Of a stretch of DNA of 64,000 nucleotides, positions 17,587-25,212 are shown in pieces. The notes beneath the pieces were generated by a model that saw nothing but the letters and a program-made list of their open reading frames with translations, searched no databases and had not been told where the DNA came from. Every line of letters begins with the position of its first letter. Positions within the stretch are counted from its first letter, which is position 1. The position numbers and the translations under genes are program-made. Source of the DNA: Xenophilus sp003671765 (lineage in GTDB: Bacteria; Pseudomonadota; Gammaproteobacteria; Burkholderiales; Burkholderiaceae_C); the NCBI GenBank assembly GCA_051414805.1, contig CP166702.1:5456001-5520000 (forward strand), in the 5' to 3' direction.

Positions 17587-18569
17587 CACGGCTGTCGCGC
17601 CGCGCCGTGCTGGCCCGGGGGCTGGCGGCGGCCGGCGCGCTGTCGCTCGGCTCGGCCCGGGCTCAAGACTTTCCGTCGAAGCCGCTGCGCATCGTCGTGC
17701 CCTTCGCGCCGGGCGGGTCGACCGACCTGCTGGCGCGCATCGTTGCCGTCCCGCTCGGCGAGCGACTGAAGCAGCCCGTGGTGGTGGAGAACCGCACCGG
17801 CGCAGGCGGCAACATCGCCGCCGACCTGGTCGCCAAGTCGGCACCCGACGGCCACACGCTGGTGATGGGCTCCATCGGCACGCACGCCACCAACGCGTTG
17901 ATCTACACCACCATGCCTTACGACCCGGTGAAGGACTTCGCCCCGGTCAAGCTGGTCGGCGTGGCCACGCTGGTGCTGGTGGTGCACCCGTCGCTGCCGG
18001 CGAAGAACGTGAAGGAGCTGATCGAGCTGCTGCGCCAGAAGCCCGAGGGCTACAGCTACGCATCGGGCGGCGTGGGTGCGTCACAGCACCTGGCTGCGGA
18101 GATGTTCAAGCACCTGACCAGGACGCAGATGCAGCACGTGCCCTACAAGGGCAGCGCCGGCGCCCTGGCCGACCTGATGGGCGGCCGCGTGCCGATCATG
18201 TTTGCCGACCTGCCCCTGGTGCTGCAGCACATCCAGAGCGGCGCCCTGCGCCTGCTCGCCGTCGCCGACCCCGAGCGCACCCCGCTGCTGCCCGATGTGC
18301 CGACCGTGGCCGAGGCCGGCGTGCCCGGCTACGCCGCCACCGCCTGGTATGGCCTCTTCGCGCCGGCGCGCACGCCGGCGCCTGCACTGCAGCGGCTGGA
18401 GAGCGAGCTGGGCGAGATCCTGGCCGACGGCGGGGTGCGCAAGGCGATCTCCGACCTGGGTGCGCGGCCGGGTGGGCCTGCAGGCGCAGAGTTCAAGCGC
18501 TTTCAGCAGTCGGAGATCAAGCGCTGGGGTGAGGTGGTGAAGGCGGCGCAGATCAAGATGGATGGTTGA
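17583..18569 (+). CDS. Bug-family tripartite tricarboxylate transporter receptor
   Basis: A 328-residue periplasmic binding protein with an Arg-Arg leader (LSRRAVLARGLAAAGALSLG) cut before AQDFPSKP. Bug signatures are present: RIVVPFAPGGSTD, VVENRTGAGGNI, and MQHVPYKGSAGALADLMGG. Bug proteins bind small carboxylates. No TctA/TctB membrane genes occur in the window, as is usual for the many orphan Bug proteins of this bacterial group. It is translationally coupled to the dioxygenase and so probably captures that enzyme's substrate. Confidence 0.9.
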   Translation: MTRLSRRAVLARGLAAAGALSLGSARAQDFPSKPLRIVVPFAPGGSTDLLARIVAVPLGERLKQPVVVENRTGAGGNIAADLVAKSAPDGHTLVMGSIGTHATNALIYTTMPYDPVKDFAPVKLVGVATLVLVVHPSLPAKNVKELIELLRQKPEGYSYASGGVGASQHLAAEMFKHLTRTQMQHVPYKGSAGALADLMGGRVPIMFADLPLVLQHIQSGALRLLAVADPERTPLLPDVPTVAEAGVPGYAATAWYGLFAPARTPAPALQRLESELGEILADGGVRKAISDLGARPGGPAGAEFKRFQQSEIKRWGEVVKAAQIKMDG

Positions 18570-18624
18570 GGTGCGCCGCGGCTAAGGCTCGGCCACCAGG
18601 ATTCGTTCGTACGCCGCAGCCTAG

Positions 18625-18888
18625 GTGCCAACCGCTCCTCCTGCCATCCTCTCGGGCCTTCAGATCGGCTGGGCCTTCGCCTGGCGTACCCTCATCGCCG
18701 CCGAACTCGTCTTCGACGCCAGCTCCGGCAAGGGCGGGCTGGGGTGGTACATCTTCCAGAACCGGAACGAGCTCTACACAGATCGCGTGTTTGCGGGGTT
18801 GGCGCTGGTGGTGTTGATCGGGTTGGCGGTGGAGAGTCTGGCGTTTGCGACGCTGGAACGCGTCACCGTGAGACGTTGGGGCAGCGAC
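18625..18888 (+). pseudogene. ABC permease 3' fragment, copy 1 (left repeat)
   Basis: Only the C-terminal ~85 codons of a SsuC/NitT-type permease remain, with no start and no upstream half. They read from PPAILSGLQIGWAFAWRT through GLGWYIFQNRNELYTDRVFAG. The segment is nearly identical to 20850-21113 in the same orientation, so the two form direct repeats about 2.2 kb apart. This fragment is shorter than copy 2 and shows more substitutions near its 3' end. It is not the same permease as the intact gene at 9200. Confidence 0.8.
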
Positions 18889-19015
18889 GCTAAAGGACAC
18901 GTGAGCTCGCCGGTTCTGCCGGACCGAATGCGGTATCGGGTACGTAGAATTCCGCCTGCTGGGGATACCAAGACGCGCAAAGCGTCGCTCCTTGCTGAGC
19001 TGTCCACAGCCCTCC

Positions 19016-19036
19016 AGCCCCCTAGTGGGGCTTTTT
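19016..19036 (+). terminator. Rho-independent terminator
   Basis: AGCCCC (19016-19021) pairs with GGGGCT (19027-19032) over a five-base loop, followed directly by a run of T. It sits between the permease fragment and the PAAR gene and separates their transcription. Confidence 0.65.
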
Positions 19037-19084
19037 GATAGGCCGACTGTCACCGGCCTCGTGGTTTCGAAGGGAGAGTAATGC

Positions 19085-20095
19085 ATGCACAGAAGAATCC
19101 TCGTGGTGGGAGACCCGCCAGTGCCCGGCGGTCACGTCCTCCCCTACAGCGGGCCCGAGTTCACCATCCATGGACATCAAGTGGCCCTCATTGGCGGGCG
19201 CGCCTACTGCGAGGGATGCAACAGCGTCGGCATCATCGCGAAAGCTGGTGGCCCACGCCGCAATGGCCTCTACGAGGCCGAAGTGGCACTGGAAGGCGAC
19301 GTGGTCATCTGTCGTTGCCCGGTCCCGCCGCTGATCCTGTCGACTCTGCAGACGACGTCATACGTCGATGACCTGGGCGGCGGCAGTCGGGAGTTCGAGG
19401 TGAACATGGCCGGCAGCGATTGGTACACCCCGAATCATCAGGAAGAAGCCGCAAGCAAGAAGATCGTCGATGACTTCGTCGACCATCCGCCAGAAGCGGA
19501 GTCGACAGAGAACATCTGCCCGAACATGACGAACAAGGAGTTCGCCACCCTGGCGATGAGGCTGCGCGACATGGCACTCGACTGCATCACCAAGAAGCGG
19601 ATCCCCGAGCTGGATCGCTGGGACAGACCGGCGCAGGCCCGGGTGAAATTGTGGTTCGGCGTGGCCGATCAGGGCACCCGCGAGCATCTGCAAAAGGGAT
19701 TGACCTCATGCGCTCGCGTGCTCCAAGGACTGGAGCCCAAGAATTTTGTGCGGTACATCGGTGGCGGCAAGTTGGCGACTTGCGTTCTGGAGGCTGACCG
19801 TGGCACCGCGGCTGCGGCGTGCAAGCCCGACACAGCCACGCACACCATTGCCATCGCGTTGGAATTCTGTAGCTTTCGATACGACAACAGGGTCAACTTC
19901 GAGACCGGCGAAGCGCTCGATGGCGACTCCCGCCTCCTGACCCTGATCCATGAGGTCACCCACTTCGATGACACATTCGGATCGTTCGATCACTGGTACG
20001 GCACCCGGAATTCGAGGGCTCACGCGAAAGACTCGAAATCGCAGATGAACGCCGACAGTCTTGCGTCATACATCCTGGGCGTTGTGGGGGACTGA
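19085..20095 (+). CDS. PAAR-domain protein with C-terminal M35-like metallopeptidase (candidate T6SS effector)
   Basis: A 336-residue two-part protein. Residues ~10-95 form a PAAR spike tip (HVLPYSGPEFTIHGHQVALI, then VALEGDVVICRCPVPP), which caps the VgrG spike of type VI secretion systems. Residues ~135-336 look like an aspzincin (M35-type) zinc peptidase: RVKLWFG, then HEVTH at 289-293, WYGTRNSRAH and NADSLASYI in the usual order after the zinc helix. It should be delivered into rival cells and cut proteins there (inference from family). GAAGGGAG precedes the start. Codon use is less GC-biased than in flanking genes. No vgrG or other T6SS gene is in the window. Confidence 0.8.
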   Translation: MHRRILVVGDPPVPGGHVLPYSGPEFTIHGHQVALIGGRAYCEGCNSVGIIAKAGGPRRNGLYEAEVALEGDVVICRCPVPPLILSTLQTTSYVDDLGGGSREFEVNMAGSDWYTPNHQEEAASKKIVDDFVDHPPEAESTENICPNMTNKEFATLAMRLRDMALDCITKKRIPELDRWDRPAQARVKLWFGVADQGTREHLQKGLTSCARVLQGLEPKNFVRYIGGGKLATCVLEADRGTAAAACKPDTATHTIAIALEFCSFRYDNRVNFETGEALDGDSRLLTLIHEVTHFDDTFGSFDHWYGTRNSRAHAKDSKSQMNADSLASYILGVVGD

Positions 20096-20100
20096 GCGCC

Positions 20101-20586
20101 ATGTGGAACTTTGGGCGTCCCCTTATCCATTGGCTACTGCTACCGACGGTCGCGCTTGGGCCAGGTGGTGTGCTTGCATGCAGTCCGATCAAGTCCATCG
20201 CGGTGACCTTCTATCCCAACTCGTCGGTGGTGCCTGCCGACCAGGTTCTGAAGTTGGCAAGCTGGATGGCAGAGCTGGAAGAAAGGTACCCCAACCATGA
20301 ATCGATCGATGTGGAGGCTTCGGTAGAGCCGCGGGAGCGCGACCACAGGCCTGATGGGCTCGGCTTGGAGCGCGGGCGGAATGTCGTTCGCGTCCTCAAG
20401 CAGAACCTGCAGTTCAAGGCCCGAATCGATCTCCCGAGAAGAAGCTACGTCGTGATGCCGAGTTCTTCGGCAGCAGCGACGAGCGAGAGCGAGCGCGTAG
20501 TGGGTGTGCAACTCGACTTCTTGCCGGCATGTCCGCACGAGTGCCCCTGCCAGGTGGGTGACCCGCTCTACCGGTCGCGGCAATAA
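20101..20586 (+). CDS. Putative lipoprotein, candidate immunity protein for the PAAR effector
   Basis: A 161-residue protein starting five bases after the effector stop. The N-terminus is a signal peptide with lipobox GVLAC (Cys27), so the mature protein should be a periplasm-facing lipoprotein. Residues ~31-110 have a weak OmpA-like pattern (IAVTFYPNSS, IDVEAS, LGLERGRNVVRVL). The C-terminus is Cys-rich (PACPHECPCQ). I do not recognise a named family. Small exported proteins directly downstream of a toxic effector are usually its immunity partner. That role is inferred from position only. Confidence 0.65.
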   Translation: MWNFGRPLIHWLLLPTVALGPGGVLACSPIKSIAVTFYPNSSVVPADQVLKLASWMAELEERYPNHESIDVEASVEPRERDHRPDGLGLERGRNVVRVLKQNLQFKARIDLPRRSYVVMPSSSAAATSESERVVGVQLDFLPACPHECPCQVGDPLYRSRQ

Positions 20587-20639
20587 GGCTGCGGGTTCAC
20601 AGCCTCGGCCGATACACATCCATAGGCTCCCCAACGTTA

Positions 20640-21119
20640 GGACGACGGCGAAGCGCAACTACCGCTTGCTCTTCGCGCTGCTGTGGATCGGCCTGGGCCG
20701 GGCAGCCCCGCGCTTGCGTTCTCATCCACTCGGTGCTGTGGCCGCTGGCGCTGAACGCCTACGCGGGCTTTCAGGGCGTGCCCGAGACCCTGCGCATGGC
20801 CGGTCGCAACTACGGCCTGACCAGCCTGCGCTACGTGCTGCAGATCCTGGTCCCCGCCGCCCTGCCCGCCATCCTGTCGGGCCTGAAGATCGGCTGGGCC
20901 TTTGCCTGGCGTACCCTCATCGCCGCCGAACTCGTCTTCGGCGCCAGCTCCGGCAAGGCCGGGCTGGGGTGGTACATCTTCCAGAACCGGAATGAGCTCT
21001 ACACCGACCGCGTGTTTGCGGGGTTGGCGCTGGTGGTGTTGATTGGGTTGGCGGTGGAGAGTCTGGGGTTGGCGACGGTGGAGTGGATGACGGTCAGGAG
21101 GTGGGGACAGCAGAGGTAA
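20640..21119 (+). pseudogene. ABC permease 3' half, frameshifted, copy 2 (right repeat)
   Basis: The frame from 20733 encodes the C-terminal half of a NitT/SsuC-type permease: LWPLALNAYAGFQGVPETLR, the EAA loop AGRNYGLTSLRYVL, then AAELVFGASSGKAGLGWYI. About 90 bases upstream still encode permease residues (YRLLFALLWIGLG), but in another frame, so at least one indel has occurred, and the N-terminal half is missing. Its last 264 bases (20850-21113) are the direct repeat of 18625-18888. Confidence 0.8.
20850..21113 (+). repeat. Direct repeat of the permease end (partner of 18625-18888)
   Basis: About 264 bases match 18625-18888 with scattered substitutions, including a long stretch from GCCTGGCGTACCCTCATCGC onward. 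The two copies bracket the PAAR effector and immunity pair exactly, which suggests a duplication or homologous-recombination event tied to arrival of that cassette. Confidence 0.8.
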
Positions 21120-21178
21120 CGCAGACTGAGCGGCAGCTTTGCCTCGTGAGCGCAGTGCAAACAATACGCCGCGAAAGC

Positions 21179-22057
21179 TCACGCATCGATTGAAGTGAGC
21201 TCAACCAGCTTAGAGAACTCCTCGAGAATCTCTGGATAGTTCTTCTGCATGTAGTGCATGACTCGCTCGTTGTCCATCATCTTCACAACGTAGCCTCTTG
21301 CCAGCATCAAGTTCAACACATCTTCACCGTGCGACTGCTCCGCGAGCTTGTACTGCCCCAACAAGTTGGACATCTCTGTCTCCATTCGGACGAGCTGCTC
21401 CTGCGACAGAGCCATGCGGGAAAGAGGTCTCTTTCCCGCGACGAGCAGCTCAGGTGGGGTTGCGGCGAGAAGGGCGCGCGCATAGGAGTTCGTTACGCTG
21501 TTAGCCGAGACCATGAGTTCCGCGCACTCAATCTGGCGAGTCGGCTTCATGCGTCGCAGAGCGGCCGGGATTTCGGTCGAGAAGTTGAAGTCCTTAAGAA
21601 TGGCCACGACCTCTTCACAGATCCCATCTAACAGCGTGCTCTTCTTCTGGAGAAGACTCACATCAATTGAGAGTCCCTTGGCGAGCTTGACCGCAGAGAT
21701 GCCCCGATCCATTGCTCGGCGAATCATCAGATGCTCTTGAATGGTCGAAAGTCTGTTCACTCGGTTGTTGTATGTGAATGTCTCGTCGTCGATTGCCATC
21801 AAGCAAGGAACTTCCGTCAGCTGCAGTTCTTTCATTGCCTCCAGCCTTAGATGGCCATCCAAGAGAAGATGTCGCCCAGTCTTCCTGTCTACTGCAGATA
21901 CCGACAGCGGCTCAATCAAGCCGATCTCTTGAATGGATTCGCGTATCTGTCGGTACTTGTGCGCCGACTTGATCTGTGGATCAAGCTTGGCTGACGGAAG
22001 CAGCGCGCTGACAGAAATCATCAGCGGCTTTGGGATGAAGCCTAGGGGTGTCGTCAT
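21179..22057 (-). CDS. ParB/RepB-like partition protein B
   Basis: A 292-residue protein. The N-terminal ParB domain has the catalytic-box motif LLLDGHLRLEAMKE near residue 68 (the GxxRxxA-type CTP/DNA box in its RepB form) and NRVNRLS after it. A central helix-turn-helix follows (ISAVKLAKGLSIDVSLLQKK). The C-terminal half matches the RepB plasmid-partition domain type (helical, ALSQEQLVRMETEMSNLLGQ). It overlaps the second ParB-like gene by four bases and is last in the operon. Without a ParA gene, a role in segregation is doubtful. A role in guiding or regulating the recombinase is an alternative. Confidence 0.8.
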   Translation of the reverse strand: MTTPLGFIPKPLMISVSALLPSAKLDPQIKSAHKYRQIRESIQEIGLIEPLSVSAVDRKTGRHLLLDGHLRLEAMKELQLTEVPCLMAIDDETFTYNNRVNRLSTIQEHLMIRRAMDRGISAVKLAKGLSIDVSLLQKKSTLLDGICEEVVAILKDFNFSTEIPAALRRMKPTRQIECAELMVSANSVTNSYARALLAATPPELLVAGKRPLSRMALSQEQLVRMETEMSNLLGQYKLAEQSHGEDVLNLMLARGYVVKMMDNERVMHYMQKNYPEILEEFSKLVELTSIDA

Positions 22058-22956
22058 ATTGGCCCGCCCATGCGCACAACGCGCTCCGCGAGATAGGCTG
22101 GCAGCGTGTCCAGGCCCTCAAGGCGCAGCACGTTCACAAGGTTCTCGTCAGCGAACATTTTTCTAAGGGCGCCAAGGATGAAGAACAGCCGCTGCTGCGC
22201 CAGCGATGACTTGCGCACCATCAGGCGCTGTCTCTCAACCTCTTTCTGATATGCCCGGACCAGACTTGAGCTGCTTACGTCAGCCTTCCGCCGCGGTGGA
22301 GCCCTCGCGATGCTGCGACCAAGAAATTGCCGCCTCTCGACCAGCTTTTTGGCGTACATAAGCTGAGGTCCGCGAAGCTGACCAGACTCGTACGAGTCCT
22401 GCATTGCCATCTGGACCGCCCTGTCGTCATCGCCGGCACTGACTATGAGAATGGCAACAGTTAACGGGATTTTTCCTCTCCCAACAGCAACGAGCAAACG
22501 CTCCTCGCCTTTGTCCGCTAGATCGAGAATCTGCCGAACATATCCTTCGTGCAGCCCGACTCGACGACCAATCTCCTTTGCAGAGCATCCACGATCGCGC
22601 AAGATCACTATGCCGTTAAGCAACTCCATGGGCGTGTGGCGGCGTCTAGCAATGTTCTCAGTCAAACTCATCACGAAGGCGTCTTCATCCGAAACCGTCG
22701 CCACAAGCGCCGGGATGGTTGATTCGCCTAGACGCCGAAAGGCTTTGAGCCGACCTTCGCCACAGATGAGCACATAGCGCTCAGCCCCATCTGCACCGGG
22801 GCGTGGAGTGACGGTCACAGGTTTTTTCAGGCCAACTGCACCGATGTTTTCTACGATCGTGTCGAATTTCCGCTGATCTCTCTCACGAGGATTCAGCACA
22901 TCTATCCGATCCATGGGAATCATCCGCAACTCCGGTAGCGCAAGCTTCTTCGTCAT
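22054..22956 (-). CDS. ParB/RepB-like partition protein A
   Basis: A 300-residue ParB-family protein. The ParB box is ICGEGRLKAFRRLG (where GERRxRA is canonical), followed by SLTENIARRRHTPMELL, matching the ENxxR motif. A helix-turn-helix follows in CSAKEIGRRVGLHEGYVRQI. The C-terminal ~120 residues are helical and RepB-like. It overlaps the recombinase gene and the next ParB-like gene by four bases each. It differs substantially from its neighbour, so the pair is an old divergence rather than a recent duplication. There is no ParA partner in the window. Confidence 0.82.
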   Translation of the reverse strand: MTKKLALPELRMIPMDRIDVLNPRERDQRKFDTIVENIGAVGLKKPVTVTPRPGADGAERYVLICGEGRLKAFRRLGESTIPALVATVSDEDAFVMSLTENIARRRHTPMELLNGIVILRDRGCSAKEIGRRVGLHEGYVRQILDLADKGEERLLVAVGRGKIPLTVAILIVSAGDDDRAVQMAMQDSYESGQLRGPQLMYAKKLVERRQFLGRSIARAPPRRKADVSSSSLVRAYQKEVERQRLMVRKSSLAQQRLFFILGALRKMFADENLVNVLRLEGLDTLPAYLAERVVRMGGPI

Positions 22957-24515
22957 GCGGCCCTCTTAAGCCGCGTGCGCGCGGCCATCCTGTAGAAGTA
23001 GTCGAGATTCTCAAATCGATAGCTCTCAAGCTCTATCGGATTTCGCTCTCCTAGCCGGATTCGCGGTCCTGCGATGTCGATTCGAGGCAATAGGTAGTAG
23101 TCAAGCGCTGACCTGTTTTCCGGCGTCAGGCGAACCGCTACTGTGAGGTCGGGGAAAAGATCGGAATCCAATCTAATTTTCCAGAATAAGTTGCCATTGG
23201 TCAGGCGTTGGCATCTCGCAAGTACTAGGGACACGTCGAACTCATCATTTATTCGAAGCAAGTCCGTGTCGCCGTGCCGTCGTACCTTGCCACCGAGCGC
23301 CTCCATCTGTGATTCCGTATCGCTCACCACAGTCGGATGAAGTTGTCTGAGTAGACGGTTTATCTCGATATATTGGTAGTCACGCGCCGGCGTATACCCA
23401 ACCAGCCGGTACGCGCGAACCAAGCTGCCGAATCGCGATGCATAAACCGACGACGACGGCATTCCCTCCGTCGAATTGATGATTAGTCCAGAAAGCGCTT
23501 GACATCGCTCATACAAGCTCTTCAGGCGAGAGATCAATTCCTCGTCGGAGAATCGACGAGATCGTGCGCGGATGATTCCCTGCGCCGTATAGAAGATGTC
23601 CTTGGCCACAATCGGCGCGAACGCGTCATCTTTTCGGATCCACATCTCTGCGGGATTGACGACTCGCAGTTTGCGGAGTTTGAACGACACGCGGTTATAT
23701 ACATTGCTCCCAACGTACTTCTCGTTAATGAGGACACCGTGTACGGTTGCTCGCGACCAAGACCGTCCCAAGTCGGTAACTGCTCCCGAGGAGTTGAGGC
23801 GATTCGCGATGTGCGTCTCTGAGAGGCCGTCGTTGACAAACCAGTTGTAGATTGTCCGGACCAACTGGACTTCACTCTCAGGCCCCGGCGTCAGAATCAC
23901 TCGATCGGTTTGAAGGCTTTTCTGCTCGCCTCGTTCTAGCTGTCCCTTTGTTTGACCATGTTGATCGATGAGCTGGCGGCGCAATCCAAATCCCGCCGGC
24001 CCACCTTGTCGAAAGCCTTCCTCGATCAAGCGGCATTGACCCGCGAAGACCTTTGCAGATAGTTCCCTGCTGTATTCGCCGGCCATCGCGCGCTTAACGC
24101 CTTTGACAATGGTTGAAACCGGCGAGCCGTCGTTCTCAAACTGCTCCGCGCAGTAGACGATCTGGATACCCGCTCGCTTGCAGATGTACTCGTAGTACGC
24201 GCTCTCATCCGCATCTTGAAAGCGACCCCATCGGCTGACATCGTAGACAAGCACCATGGAGAACTCGGCACCGCCCGATTCGACATCCTTGATAAGTTGT
24301 TGAAGGGCGATACGCCCGGCGATGCGGAGTCCACTCTTTCCCTCATCTGCATAGGTCTTCACAACGACGATCCCACGCTGGCGGGCGTATTCACGAATCC
24401 GTTCTGTCTGATTTTGAGTGGAGTACTGCTGATGCTCGGTCGACATGCGCACGTACTCCGCTGCGCGCAGCCCGGTCGAGGAACTATTCGGAGTTGGGGC
24501 TGGATCTGTTTCCAT
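22953..24515 (-). CDS. Large serine recombinase
   Basis: A 520-residue site-specific recombinase. The catalytic domain has AAEYVRMSTEHQQYS (nucleophile Ser25), YADEGKSG with its following Arg, and VYDVSRWGRF. Then come the recombinase domain (GPAGFGLRRQLID, NGDLSETHIANRLNSSG-like region) and a C-terminal part without an obvious zinc ribbon cysteine cluster. Such enzymes integrate and excise elements through a phosphoserine intermediate. It heads the overlapping recombinase-ParB-ParB set. AAGG-type ribosome-site bases precede the ATG at 24515. Confidence 0.88.
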   Translation of the reverse strand: METDPAPTPNSSSTGLRAAEYVRMSTEHQQYSTQNQTERIREYARQRGIVVVKTYADEGKSGLRIAGRIALQQLIKDVESGGAEFSMVLVYDVSRWGRFQDADESAYYEYICKRAGIQIVYCAEQFENDGSPVSTIVKGVKRAMAGEYSRELSAKVFAGQCRLIEEGFRQGGPAGFGLRRQLIDQHGQTKGQLERGEQKSLQTDRVILTPGPESEVQLVRTIYNWFVNDGLSETHIANRLNSSGAVTDLGRSWSRATVHGVLINEKYVGSNVYNRVSFKLRKLRVVNPAEMWIRKDDAFAPIVAKDIFYTAQGIIRARSRRFSDEELISRLKSLYERCQALSGLIINSTEGMPSSSVYASRFGSLVRAYRLVGYTPARDYQYIEINRLLRQLHPTVVSDTESQMEALGGKVRRHGDTDLLRINDEFDVSLVLARCQRLTNGNLFWKIRLDSDLFPDLTVAVRLTPENRSALDYYLLPRIDIAGPRIRLGERNPIELESYRFENLDYFYRMAARTRLKRAA

Positions 24516-24613
24516 CCTTGAATTCCTTCAGCCATCGTCATCGAGCTGAGTCTCGATGCGCACGCAAAGTAGCAGGAGTCAGTAGGAAACTCGATCAAGT
24601 CTTCTCTTTGCAA

Positions 24614-25048
24614 TCACGGTGTCGCAGCGGAAACTGGCGTCAGATGCACGATGCAAACCTGCGGAGAAGCAGGCGAACTGCGAAGGGCGATCAACCAGAA
24701 CAGGCCCTGCAATGAGGGCCAATCTGATGACACGTCGTTCTTTGCAAGCAGGGCAGGCCGCGTTCGCTGCCGACGCCTGTTGCGCACCTTCTGCTGCTCT
24801 CTGTTGGCTTCAACATACTCCGGATGCTTTTGCCGATAGTCTTTCCAGTACTCGTGATTCTTGTCTCGCCAAGCCAGCTGTGCCTCTAGCTGACTCTGGT
24901 GGTAATCGGGATCGGTCCGCCGCTTCGTTCTCTGCCACAACAGCTTGCGAGCCTTCTGGCATTCCGCATTCGAGCAATATGTCTGTCGTGGCGACTGCGG
25001 GCTTGGCTCGTAGGGTCTGCCACAGGCACTGCACCAGCGCTTCTCCAT
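24614..25048 (-). CDS. Small zinc-finger-like protein of the recombinase module
   Basis: A 144-residue basic protein. Four N-terminal cysteines (C6, C9, C25, C30; CSACGRPY ... TYCSNAEC) suggest one zinc finger. A middle part rich in Arg, Lys, Gln, Trp and Tyr follows (HQSQLEAQLAWRDKNHEYW, YRQKHPEYVEANREQQKVR), of a type that could bind DNA. The C-terminus is hydrophobic and unremarkable. It lies 98 bases upstream of the recombinase on the same strand, with AAGGAG before its ATG, so it is probably first in the operon. I cannot name a family. A DNA-binding accessory role for recombination is inferred. Confidence 0.7.
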   Translation of the reverse strand: MEKRWCSACGRPYEPSPQSPRQTYCSNAECQKARKLLWQRTKRRTDPDYHQSQLEAQLAWRDKNHEYWKDYRQKHPEYVEANREQQKVRNRRRQRTRPALLAKNDVSSDWPSLQGLFWLIALRSSPASPQVCIVHLTPVSAATP

Positions 25049-25212
25049 AGGTTCTCTCCTTTCGCACCGAAGCCGCGTTCAAACTTGGACGAGCCCCGGC
25101 GAACATGCTGCCTAGATTGCTCGCGCGCGACGATTGATACGCGGCAAATCCAATGTCTCCCTGGTCGATCGAGCTGCCACTCAATCTATTGGCTCTGCTA
25201 ACCTGATCCGCC
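25049..25212. promoter_or_regulatory. Divergent promoter region of the integrated element
   Basis: This 164-base gap lies between the start codons of the zinc-finger gene (leftward) and the nuclease-helicase gene (rightward). It must carry both promoters. It contains AT-richer stretches (for example CGACGATTGATACGCGGC), but no clear palindrome that I could identify. Confidence 0.4.

Noticed and set aside
20625..20645. AACGTTAGGA resembling an integron attC core after the candidate immunity gene
   Set aside because: The matching RYYYAAC partner and the folded attC structure are not present at either end of the cassette, and no integrase is nearby.
21179..22956. Functional plasmid or plasmid remnant because of two ParB/RepB-like genes
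   Set aside because: No replication initiator, ParA or origin-like iterons are visible. The genes overlap a recombinase, which favours an integrative element.
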